A stretch of 37,602 bases of DNA from SAR86 cluster bacterium (GTDB lineage Bacteria; Pseudomonadota; Gammaproteobacteria; Pseudomonadales; Pseudohongiellaceae): assembly GCA_002402175.1 (NCBI GenBank), contig NVVJ01000032.1:1-37602 (forward strand). Direction: 5' to 3'. Every line of letters starts with the position of its first letter. The stretch's first letter is position 1. The notes under the pieces are model-generated. The model made no database searches, was not told the DNA's origin, and saw only the letters and a list, made by a program, of their open reading frames with translations. The translations under genes and the position numbers were made by a program. Below, piece by piece: positions 9,114 to 16,248 of this stretch.

Positions 9114-9479
9114 ATGAACATAATGGTAGTAGATGACAGCATGGCTATGCGCATGATTGTAATGAAAACTTTGCGCGAGGCTGGTTTTGAAGGACATGAC
9201 ATTACTCAGGCCGCGGATGGCGCTCAGGCACTGGAACTTATTAAGGAAAATGCACCTGATCTGGTTTTATGTGACTGGAACATGCCAGTTATGACTGGGC
9301 CAGAATTGTTAGAGACTTTGAATGAAGAGAAGATATGCCCTAAGTTCGGATTTGTAACAACAGAGGCGACGCCGGTAATGAGAGAAAAGGCTGCTGAGCT
9401 TGGTGCACGTTTTCTAATAGCCAAACCCTTCACGCCGGAGTCCTTCGAGACTGCGCTAACGCCGTTTATAGGAAGCTAA
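9114..9479 (+). CDS. cheY: CheY-like single-domain response regulator
   Basis: A 121-residue stand-alone receiver: VVDDSMAMR acidic pocket, phospho-acceptor D54 in LCDWNMP, T in VTTEAT and the conserved Lys in IAKPF. There is no output domain, so it most likely carries the CheA signal to the motor or acts as a phosphate sink. It has the best ribosome site of the operon, AGGAGG at about 9101-9106, after a 68-nt gap, and is followed 1 nt later by the CheX/CheC-like gene. Confidence 0.92.
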   Translation: MNIMVVDDSMAMRMIVMKTLREAGFEGHDITQAADGAQALELIKENAPDLVLCDWNMPVMTGPELLETLNEEKICPKFGFVTTEATPVMREKAAELGARFLIAKPFTPESFETALTPFIGS

Positions 9480-9480
9480 T

Positions 9481-9963
9481 ATGTCTCAGCTAATTCCCTT
9501 GCCCAACGATGTTGAGGTTCGACTTATATTTAAAATGCTTTTTGGTGACGAGGTTGCGGTTGATCCTAACGACACAGTAGCCCCCGATTCAGATTCAAAA
9601 ATGGTTGCCATATTCGTTGATGACGAAGATAAGCCCGTAACTGCATGTGTCTGTGATAGGAATTTTGTCGCCTTTACCGGGTCAGCCTTAACAAGAATTC
9701 CGTTGGGTGGTGCAGAGGATGCTGCTGAATCAGGTGATTTCTCTGAGATGATGCTGGGGAATTTTCATGAAGTCATGAATATCTGTTCCAGTTTGTTTAT
9801 GAATAGTGGCAGTCCCCACCTCAGGTTGGATACTGTATACCCCACTCTAGATGCAACACCCGAAGGTGCTCGTGCGATGATAGATTCCTGTCAGGGGCGA
9901 ATAGATTTCGATGTAGCTATTCCCCGGTATGGTAATGGTGAATTATCTTTTCTACGAAATTGA
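9481..9963 (+). CDS. CheX/CheC-like putative CheY phosphatase
   Basis: 160 residues, cytoplasmic. A helix around residues 92-108 reads GNFHEVMNICSSLF; the E97-x-x-N100 pair matches the ExxN catalytic signature of CheC/CheX/FliY phosphatases. Only one such helix is visible, as in CheX. The gene abuts cheY (TAA-T-ATG) and ends the che operon, and no cheZ is present in the window, so dephosphorylating the adjacent CheY is the natural proposal. Overall sequence is divergent, so the family call rests mainly on this motif and context. Confidence 0.6.
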   Translation: MSQLIPLPNDVEVRLIFKMLFGDEVAVDPNDTVAPDSDSKMVAIFVDDEDKPVTACVCDRNFVAFTGSALTRIPLGGAEDAAESGDFSEMMLGNFHEVMNICSSLFMNSGSPHLRLDTVYPTLDATPEGARAMIDSCQGRIDFDVAIPRYGNGELSFLRN

Positions 9964-9989
9964 GTATGCGAATCAGCACCGAAAAGTAT

Positions 9990-10029
9990 TGCTTACGTAT
10001 GTCTGCTGAAAGGCAGATATAAGTAAGCA
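9990..10029 (+). terminator. hairpin after the che operon
   Basis: TGCTTAC (9990-9996) pairs with GTAAGCA (10023-10029), and inside it ATGTCTGC (9999-10006) pairs with GCAGATAT (10013-10020, one G-T pair), closing a small loop. The stem starts 27 nt after the last che stop codon. It lacks a T-tract, so it could be a Rho-dependent end or a 3' protecting stem. It also separates the che operon from the convergent protease gene. Confidence 0.5.
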
Positions 10030-10078
10030 TTGATCTGAACGAATATTCAGAGTTGTTGTAGTTAATAGAATTGGTTCG

Positions 10079-10900
10079 TTATTGCTTCTTTAAGGTTGCG
10101 TTGCTCATAAGGTTTTTTCCTGCAATTACGACTAATGCGAGCGAAAGAGTAGCCATTAGCACGGTCAACATGTTGTTGCCGAGTGTTCCAGCATTTCCAC
10201 TTACATCAAAGTATCCACCAATCCAGGCATTGCCGGCGCCGTGTACAACTGCAACTAGCAGGACGCTACCTTTGGTGTTATTGAAAAACCAGGAGAGCTG
10301 GATAGCCCAGGCGATTACAAATACTGAGTATCCCAAAAACGCAGGGATTAAGCCTAACTGCTGAGCCCATTCACTCTGAGCTGTGCCTTCTACCAGGAAC
10401 AGGGGTAGATGCCAGAAACTGTGACAAACACCTATAATGAGGCTTGAGACAAGTGCGCTATGACGACACTGCAATACTGGAATGAGGAAACCACGCCATC
10501 CAAATTCTTCGCCGAGGCCAGCTAAGACGATCAAGATAAACATCATCGGTATGACCTGATAAATCGGTGGTAATGACTGCCAATCAATTGTAATGCCGTC
10601 AAACTTGGAGCTAAGAAAGAGCGCGGCTGCCGCCATAATAGCTGTATAGAGTATAGCTGTTATCCACCACCGGAAACCCACTCTCCAGATTAAGACTCGA
10701 CGGAGCAGGTCAGTTACACTCTCTCGACCAGCGCCGATACTAGCAAGAATAAAGCCTGCGATGCTGGCACTAAACGCACCGAGTTGTGAAAATGCGACCG
10801 GTAGCAAGCCCGAAGAAACCAGAGCCAGGGGCAGCATGCCGAGTAGGACTGAGAGTAAAAAGAACGATATAACCGGGTGGCTTTTTACGATAGCCGTCAT
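10079..10900 (-). CDS. CPBP-family intramembrane metalloprotease
   Basis: 273 residues with about eight hydrophobic segments. The CPBP (CAAX protease/bacteriocin-processing, Abi) motifs are clear: GEEFGWRGFL (EExxxR) followed by a helix with HSFWHLPLF and a later H in VVHGAGNAW. These enzymes are membrane proteases; bacterial roles range from bacteriocin self-immunity to lipoprotein or prenyl processing, and nothing nearby fixes the substrate. The start is ATG 10900, preceded by GGAG at 7-nt spacing; the ATG at 10933 has no ribosome site. It stands alone, convergent with the che operon. Confidence 0.88.
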   Translation of the reverse strand: MTAIVKSHPVISFFLLSVLLGMLPLALVSSGLLPVAFSQLGAFSASIAGFILASIGAGRESVTDLLRRVLIWRVGFRWWITAILYTAIMAAAALFLSSKFDGITIDWQSLPPIYQVIPMMFILIVLAGLGEEFGWRGFLIPVLQCRHSALVSSLIIGVCHSFWHLPLFLVEGTAQSEWAQQLGLIPAFLGYSVFVIAWAIQLSWFFNNTKGSVLLVAVVHGAGNAWIGGYFDVSGNAGTLGNNMLTVLMATLSLALVVIAGKNLMSNATLKKQ

Positions 10901-10967
10901 AATTAGCTCCAAGCGTAGGTTGGCAGGGTACATCTAAGGGAAAATTAAGACTCGGAGAGTCTCTTGG

Positions 10968-11423
10968 TTATTCTCTATATTGTTTGTATGTAAAGCCGTT
11001 GTTATCACTTCCTAGCACCGCAACGTCTATTTCATTATCTGTAATTTTCTTATATTGAATTTTCTTTGGGAAATCATGTTTGTCATTTTCGAAGGATAAA
11101 TAGTTGTTTATTTTCGCATTCAAAACAAATTGTATTGTTTTTCCTTCGTTTTGATTTGGAACAGTAGCTTCGTATACAAATTCATTGCCTATTTTCGTTA
11201 TAGATAAAGTTTCTAGAATATCCTTCTTGCCATCAATTAATTTATACGAATAACCGCTAAATTCTCCGTTCGCTTTTTGTTCCCATGCCTCGTATTTCTC
11301 TTTGTCAGCTATTTTCCACACGCCTTCCAAAAAACTGATAGGAGAATTTTGACTTGCAGAACAAGAAAATAAAAAACATATAAGGGAAATAAGAGCGAAA
11401 TTTCTTACAGATAATCTATACAT
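10968..11423 (-). CDS. putative lipoprotein with DUF6265-like domain
   Basis: From ATG 11423 the product (~151 residues) has a lipoprotein signal peptide with lipobox LFSC, then LEGVWKI, a central EAWE/GYSYKL strand pair, and FENDKHDFPKKIQY, which resembles the ENPEHDFP motif of DUF6265 proteins (function unknown). An in-frame ATG at 11519 would put 32 unlikely residues before the signal peptide. GC is only about 32% (hand count over 10981-11400), far below the flanking genes, suggesting recent acquisition. It may be co-transcribed with the protease downstream. Confidence 0.7.
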   Translation of the reverse strand: MYRLSVRNFALISLICFLFSCSASQNSPISFLEGVWKIADKEKYEAWEQKANGEFSGYSYKLIDGKKDILETLSITKIGNEFVYEATVPNQNEGKTIQFVLNAKINNYLSFENDKHDFPKKIQYKKITDNEIDVAVLGSDNNGFTYKQYRE

Positions 11424-11543
11424 GTTCGTGCCTATAAACAGCGAGAAGATAGCCGATTCCTCGCATTGTTCAGATATTCGACCGCTGATTCTGTGTCTCC
11501 AGAAATGGCAAGCCAACACTCATAGCGAGGATAATGGCACTGG

Positions 11544-11696
11544 ATGGATGCTAACACACTGGCGATGAAGCTTTCAGTGTTTGGTATTCGCACCACCTAT
11601 TACGATGCAGAAGGGGTGTTGATATTAGAAACCCATCAGGTCGCTAGTAGCTGGATTATATTCGAGCAAGATGTTTTTGGTGAGCGGATTAAATAG
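11544..11696 (+). other. 50-codon ORF, unrecognised, possible remnant
   Basis: ATG 11544 opens 50 codons to TAG 11696, with protein-like composition (FGIRTTYYDAEGVLILETHQ, then SSWIIFEQDVFGERIK). There is no clear ribosome site and an in-frame stop lies three codons upstream of the ATG. I recognise no family. It could be the surviving middle of a decayed gene or a small unknown protein. Confidence 0.25.
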
Positions 11697-11735
11697 TTCT
11701 AAAACTCCAAGAACAATTATGCTACGAAAAAATAT

Positions 11736-11955
11736 ATGAATGCAGGCGGTAGCAAAGCAGATGTGATTTTGTTTTGTGGTGATGTTTCAGCGCCGCCTTG
11801 ATTGCAAACTGGAGCCATCAAGCTGGGGAATTTGAATATTAAGCCACATCGATCTTCGCTCTACTGCCAGAATTAAAGTTTGTCGTGAATTTCTTTCTTC
11901 TATCATAGAAGAACAACGTTCATTGGTATTGGGTGAGAACTCTAAATACTATTAA
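11736..11955 (+). pseudogene. remnant of a LysR-type regulator C-terminus
   Basis: The plus-strand frame 11836-11955 reads HIDLRSTARIKVCREFLSSI and then EEQRSLVLGEN, very like the last helix of LysR regulators (usual form: H.DLR.TARIR...FL). It has no start codon and is preceded by an in-frame TGA at 11833. A second frame just upstream (11736-11801) reads ADVILFCGDVS, reminiscent of the LPCFLGD strand that precedes that helix in intact LysRs. Two frames and no DNA-binding domain indicate a decayed gene. The upstream part is the less certain. Confidence 0.5.
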
Positions 11956-12000
11956 TGTAGCTCAGAAAAGAATCGGTGTATTCTCTGTGTATGGTTTATT

Positions 12001-13215
12001 CTAAACGCCGTCGACTAATAATTCGGCTGTGTATCCCAGTTGACATAATCTTTCTAGAATTTTCTTACTCTGTTCTGAGTCGCGAGTTTCAACGGTTAAA
12101 TACAGGTCGGCTTCTTTAACAGGCACGCTGGAAAACATTCGCTGATGTGAAACCTCCAGTATATTTCCACCGATTTCAGCAATTCTAGCCGTGACGTCTG
12201 AGAGGGATCCTGGTGAATCATTAATCTTTACCAGATAGCGAACGATTCGTCCTTTGCGTACAAGGCGGCGCATTAACACCGAAGCAAGTATTCTAGAATC
12301 GATATTAGCCCCGGTTAAAATTATCCCTGTTCGTAATCCATTGAATAGCTCAGGCTTTGTCATAACCGCCGCCAGTGACGCTGCGCCGGCTCCTTCGGTT
12401 ACAGTTTTTTCAATAGTTATAAGTAAGTTGATTGCTTCTTCGATGGTTTCGTCATCGACTATTATAATATCGTCCACCATTTCCTGGATGATACTTATTG
12501 CCAGTGTGCCGGGATGCTTAACGGCTATCCCTTCGGCTATAGTGGAGCCTCCGATGTAGGTATTTTCTTTTTTAAGAGCGTCACTGGCCCCGGGGTAGCC
12601 AGTTACTTCAACGCCAAATATTTTGATAGAAGGTTTCAACGCCTTTGCGGCAATAGCAACGCCGGCAATCAATCCACCACCACCGATTGGAACAACCAGA
12701 GCGTCTAAATCGGGATCATCATTCAGCATTTCAAGCGCTACTGTACCCTGTCCAGCGATTATCTGTTCGTCATCAAATGGATGTACAAAGCTAAGCTTTT
12801 TAGATTCTGCCAATTGAAATGCGTGTGCTGTTGCCTCCTCAAGAGAGTCCCCTTCAAGAATAACCTCGGCGTTAAAATTTCTGGTGTCTTCAACTTTTAC
12901 GATTGGTGTGTTGTTTGGCATAACAATCGTTGCAGGAATCCCCAGTCGTTGCGCATGGTAGGCGACCGCTTTGGCATGGTTGCCTGCAGACATAGCGACA
13001 ACACCAGATTGTTTTTCGCTAGACGGCAGTTGCAGCAATTTGTTCAATGCACCTCTTTCCTTAAATGACGAGGTAAACTGTAAATTTTCAAATTTAAGCG
13101 AAAGCTCTACGCCAAAAATAGAGGAGAGGGTTAGAGACTTCTCGAAACGAGTATTGATTACAGCGCTTTCGATACGTTCCGCGGCGTCGTGAATATCTTG
13201 TAGTGAAATAGCCAT
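12001..13215 (-). CDS. ilvA: threonine ammonia-lyase, medium form with one ACT domain
   Basis: A PLP enzyme converting threonine to 2-oxobutanoate and ammonia. The 404-residue product has the PLP lysine K52 in SSFKERGA, AMSAGNHA, the phosphate-binding loop PIGGGGLIAG and a C-terminal ACT domain (about residues 325-404, RYLVKINDSPGSLSDVTARI). Its length lies between catabolic TdcB (no ACT) and the long biosynthetic IlvA (two ACT-like lobes), so either an isoleucine-biosynthesis or a degradative role is possible. It is divergent from the amidase gene. The symbol follows the family, not proven physiology. Confidence 0.92.
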   Translation of the reverse strand: MAISLQDIHDAAERIESAVINTRFEKSLTLSSIFGVELSLKFENLQFTSSFKERGALNKLLQLPSSEKQSGVVAMSAGNHAKAVAYHAQRLGIPATIVMPNNTPIVKVEDTRNFNAEVILEGDSLEEATAHAFQLAESKKLSFVHPFDDEQIIAGQGTVALEMLNDDPDLDALVVPIGGGGLIAGVAIAAKALKPSIKIFGVEVTGYPGASDALKKENTYIGGSTIAEGIAVKHPGTLAISIIQEMVDDIIIVDDETIEEAINLLITIEKTVTEGAGAASLAAVMTKPELFNGLRTGIILTGANIDSRILASVLMRRLVRKGRIVRYLVKINDSPGSLSDVTARIAEIGGNILEVSHQRMFSSVPVKEADLYLTVETRDSEQSKKILERLCQLGYTAELLVDGV

Positions 13216-13292
13216 TTGACAATTCTAGTGTAAGTGAGTGTAAATAGGAATGTATCGATTTTTAGTTGGAACGAAAATTGGAAAACCTAGAA

Positions 13293-13314
13293 TAGAGCCA
13301 CACTCTATATAGAG
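13293..13314. promoter_or_regulatory. candidate operator between divergent ilvA and amidase genes
   Basis: TAGAG (13293-13297), CTCTA (13303-13307) and TAGAG (13310-13314) form alternating half-sites; the last two make the perfect 12-bp palindrome CTCTATATAGAG at 13303-13314. It lies in the 269-nt divergent region, about 90 nt from ilvA and 170 nt from the amidase. The regulator is unknown and chance is possible in AT-rich DNA. Confidence 0.3.
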
Positions 13315-13484
13315 CTAAGAATTTTCTGTATCTCGTCTATAAATTCTTTTTCATGAGCGCTTATCATAGAAAAGAGAGACTCGCTAAATTCATCGGTCAT
13401 TGGTTTCGAAATGTCATTAACTGGAGTATATTTACCTGGAGCATGTTGGTTGATTATGCCATTGAAAACCGAAGGAGTATAACT

Positions 13485-15134
13485 GTGGTTCGCTTTTTTA
13501 CTTTCCTATTATTGGTGTTTCCACTCGCATTGTTTGCAGCTGAAAACGCTGATCCTGTCTGGCAACTTTATGACCAAAGCGAGGATATAGCAATACTGGC
13601 TGAGCATGAAACCCAAAGCATGCACTTCAAGTTGATTAATTCAAAGCTGATAGACAAAAATCAGTTGTGGGCGCCGTTCACCGCAGAGCTGAATCAATTT
13701 ACTGAACAAAACTATGAGGCCTTAAAGTCTCTAATTCTCGATAAGAGTATTGAGTCGATACAGCAATCCATTAGTGCTGGCTTGCTGTCTTATGAATCGC
13801 TGGTGACGTTTTATATTTATAGAATCCGCGCTTTTGAAAGCGATGATAACTTGTTTATCAATGGGCTTATTTCCCTGAATCCCGAAGCCATTACTCGGGC
13901 AAGAATGTTAGACAGCCAACGGCAACAGAATAGCGATGCAGAGCGAGACTCAATGTATGGCATACCTGTACTGCTAAAAGACAATATTGGTTTTCAGGGT
14001 TTGCCGACAACAGCTGGCGCTGTTGCCTTGCAAAACAATTTAACAAGCGATGCATTTGTCGTCGATCAGTTGCAGGCAAAGGGCGCGATAATTTTGGGCA
14101 AGGCAAACCTGAGCGAATGGGCCTATTTCTTTTGTACTAGTTGCCCTTCTGGTTATAGCGCAATGGGTGGTCAAACCTTGAACCCTTATGGAAGATTCTT
14201 GTTTGGCACAGGAGGGTCAAGTGCTGGCAGCGGAGCATCGGTTGCGGCAAATTATGCAACCGTTGCTATAGGGTCAGAAACTTCAGGCTCTATCCTGTCT
14301 CCCGCCAGTGCTAATTCTCTTGTTGGCTTAAAACCAACAACTGGTAGCTTAAGCCGCACAGGTGTTGTGCCTATTTCTGCGACTCTGGATACAACGGGTC
14401 CTATGGCGCGCAGCGTCGCTGATGTGGTATCGCTGTTTAATGCTATGTCCGGATATGATCGGGCAGATACTGCCATGCCGTTGATTAGTGATAATTTTTC
14501 ACTGATTTACCGGCAGCCTAGTCTAAGTGGTAAACGCATAGGGGTTCTTGAAAGTTATGCCGACAATGAATTTTATCAGCAAGCTGTTTCTCTGCTTGTA
14601 GAAAATGGTGCTATCGCTATCTCTCTAGATTTCGTTGCCGAAAACGTCGAGCGCTTTTCTGAATTTCTTGGTGCAGAAATGGTGCATGACCTGCCGCTTT
14701 ATCTTGAACAGCATGCATCAGATGAAGTGTCTATTTCCTCAATCGCCGATTTACAAATATTTAACGCAGCAGATATTGATCTGCGCGCGCCTTACGGTCA
14801 GAGCCTGGTAGATATGATGGCCGAGATTGATCTGTCCGACACAGAATTGAAATCGCTAAGGGAGGGGTTACAAGCTGACGCAAGATCACAATTGGAACAA
14901 TTGTTTCGGAATTCAAATTTGGACGTGTTGTTATCAATCAATAATCGAAATGCTGGTCTGGCAGCGCGGGCCAATTTTCCTGCGTTAACTATTCCCATGG
15001 GTTATGAAGAGAGTGGGCGACCTATCGGCTTAACATTGTTTGCTCCTTCTTTTCGCGAGCAAGACCTGATTGATATTGGTGCCAGCTTCGAATTTCTTAG
15101 TCATGCTCGGATAATGCCTGCTCTATATAGATAG
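13485..15134 (+). CDS. exported amidase-signature hydrolase
   Basis: The amidase-signature triad is complete: K165 in LLKDN, cis-Ser S245 in GGSSAGS and nucleophile S269 in GSETSGSI; the 24-residue Ser-Ser spacing matches FAAH (S217/S241). I place the start at GTG 13485, where AAGGAG lies 7 nt upstream and the product opens with a clean signal peptide (VRFFTFLLLVFPLALFAA). The longer frame from ATG 13353 would bury that signal behind 44 residues without support. About 549 residues, with a ~100-residue N-terminal helical extension before the catalytic domain. It probably hydrolyses amides or peptides in the periplasm; substrate unknown. Confidence 0.88.
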   Translation: MVRFFTFLLLVFPLALFAAENADPVWQLYDQSEDIAILAEHETQSMHFKLINSKLIDKNQLWAPFTAELNQFTEQNYEALKSLILDKSIESIQQSISAGLLSYESLVTFYIYRIRAFESDDNLFINGLISLNPEAITRARMLDSQRQQNSDAERDSMYGIPVLLKDNIGFQGLPTTAGAVALQNNLTSDAFVVDQLQAKGAIILGKANLSEWAYFFCTSCPSGYSAMGGQTLNPYGRFLFGTGGSSAGSGASVAANYATVAIGSETSGSILSPASANSLVGLKPTTGSLSRTGVVPISATLDTTGPMARSVADVVSLFNAMSGYDRADTAMPLISDNFSLIYRQPSLSGKRIGVLESYADNEFYQQAVSLLVENGAIAISLDFVAENVERFSEFLGAEMVHDLPLYLEQHASDEVSISSIADLQIFNAADIDLRAPYGQSLVDMMAEIDLSDTELKSLREGLQADARSQLEQLFRNSNLDVLLSINNRNAGLAARANFPALTIPMGYEESGRPIGLTLFAPSFREQDLIDIGASFEFLSHARIMPALYR

Positions 15135-15228
15135 CTCATATGTAAATTCTGTCAGAAAATTTTACACTTTCGTGAAATCTTACAAAGAGCGGCCATTTAA
15201 CCCATTGTTATTAAAGATAATAGTATCA

Positions 15229-15244
15229 TGGCGTGAATTTTGCA
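15229..15244 (+). promoter_or_regulatory. sigma-54 (RpoN) promoter of the PEP-CTERM gene
   Basis: TGGCGTG-AATT-TTGCA matches the -24/-12 consensus TGGCACG-N4-TTGCW with exact spacing and the invariant GG and GC. The predicted start is near 15255, leaving a ~45-nt leader before GTG 15300. PEP-CTERM genes in other bacteria are known to be driven by RpoN with the PrsK/PrsR system, so site and gene support each other. No exosortase or PrsR is in the window. Confidence 0.75.
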
Positions 15245-15299
15245 TTAAATAGCTTCTTTCCGGCTAAATCCGCCGATGTTACGTGGGAATCTAAAGTAA

Positions 15300-16043
15300 G
15301 TGCGCTATATTCTAAAAAGCCTGATATTAATGACATTGCCTTTACTGGCGGTGTCGGCTTTTGCCGTGCCTACTCTTCAGCTCGGTATTGGCAATGGTAT
15401 ATACGATTTAGCAACTGAAACCATTGTTGCCCCTGATGATATTTTTACTTTATACGCCTACGCAAAAGCGACAGGTAATAAAGCCATTGATGTTAATCAG
15501 TCCCACTATATTTCTATTGCTCTTACACCGCAGACAGGTCCTACCCCGGAGCCTTTTGGTTCTTTTGATTTTGCAGGAACGACATACGACATTAATAATA
15601 TGGACTACGGAAACCCTCCTTTCGAATCAGTGCTGGAGCATGATGCCGGAGACATGTCGAGCCACGGTGTATTTAATACCTTCTTTCTTGAGATTGAGTT
15701 TTTGTTCTCGGATTTAATGATCACCGGCAATATAAATACTGAAAATAATCCAGAACACGTGCCTGATGGAGCTGGTAATAAACTCTACTATATGGACTTC
15801 GCAGTAGATGTTTCAAACTTGCTGCCAAATTTTGGTCTCCATTTTGATCTTTACAATTCGCATTTGATCGGCGGTGATGTCGATGTGGATAATTTCGCTC
15901 CTTTCTCTCACGATGCAGGCACCGGTGAAGTCAGCAGTGTGCCAGAACCGGATTCCTTTACCTTATTCGCGTTAGCACTTTGTTTGTTGTTTGTTGCTAG
16001 GCGTACAAGGAAAAATCTACGTTTCAAATTTTTGACCATATAA
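15300..16043 (+). CDS. PEP-CTERM sorting-domain protein
   Basis: 247 residues. From GTG 15300 there is a signal peptide (LILMTLPLLAVSAFA), a ~190-residue beta-rich, Asp/Asn-rich region with no recognised domain, then VPEP at residues 214-217, a hydrophobic helix (FTLFALALCLLFV) and the basic cluster ARRTRK. This tripartite tail is the exosortase sorting signal, so the protein is predicted to be exported, cleaved and placed in the outer envelope or matrix. A short tail (FKFLTI) after the basic cluster is slightly unusual. Few Cys and no catalytic motif are seen. It is monocistronic, with its own sigma-54 promoter. Confidence 0.85.
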   Translation: MRYILKSLILMTLPLLAVSAFAVPTLQLGIGNGIYDLATETIVAPDDIFTLYAYAKATGNKAIDVNQSHYISIALTPQTGPTPEPFGSFDFAGTTYDINNMDYGNPPFESVLEHDAGDMSSHGVFNTFFLEIEFLFSDLMITGNINTENNPEHVPDGAGNKLYYMDFAVDVSNLLPNFGLHFDLYNSHLIGGDVDVDNFAPFSHDAGTGEVSSVPEPDSFTLFALALCLLFVARRTRKNLRFKFLTI

Positions 16044-16248
16044 TTTATTTTCTTCTCGAAAGCTCTAGTTGCAACTGGCTCAATATTAGTCAAAAACCTG
16101 ATAGACACGGCAACTATCCATAATACTTCTGCAACTGACTGACTAATTTACCTGTAAAAACCGCTAGAAATCAGCTGTTAACTTAGCAGCTGCTCTACGA
16201 TATGCTAGGCGTAACTAAGCCGCTTCAACATTACAGGAACATTCCTCA

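Larger units (their letters stand above)
11424..12000. other. gene-poor 577-bp stretch with gene remnants
   Basis: No intact gene is visible. On the plus strand there are short open stretches that look like debris: a 50-codon ORF (11544-11696) and a LysR-like tail (11736-11955), listed separately. No transposase, tRNA, direct-repeat pair or other insertion scar was seen. Next to the AT-rich lipoprotein gene this looks like a site of past insertion and decay. Confidence 0.55.

Noticed and set aside
13353..13484. Upstream extension of the amidase from ATG 13353
   Set aside because: The signal peptide and a strong AAGGAG site both support GTG 13485; the 44 extra residues resemble nothing and would hide the signal peptide.
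13303..15131. CTCTATATAGA copies flanking the amidase as possible insertion ends
   Set aside because: Only 11 AT-rich bases match, one copy is inside coding sequence, and there is no transposase or integrase; chance is sufficient.
16173..16191. AGCTG...CAGCT inverted repeat before the FAD oxidoreductase
   Set aside because: Five base pairs around a 9-nt loop without a T-tract; too weak to call a terminator or operator.
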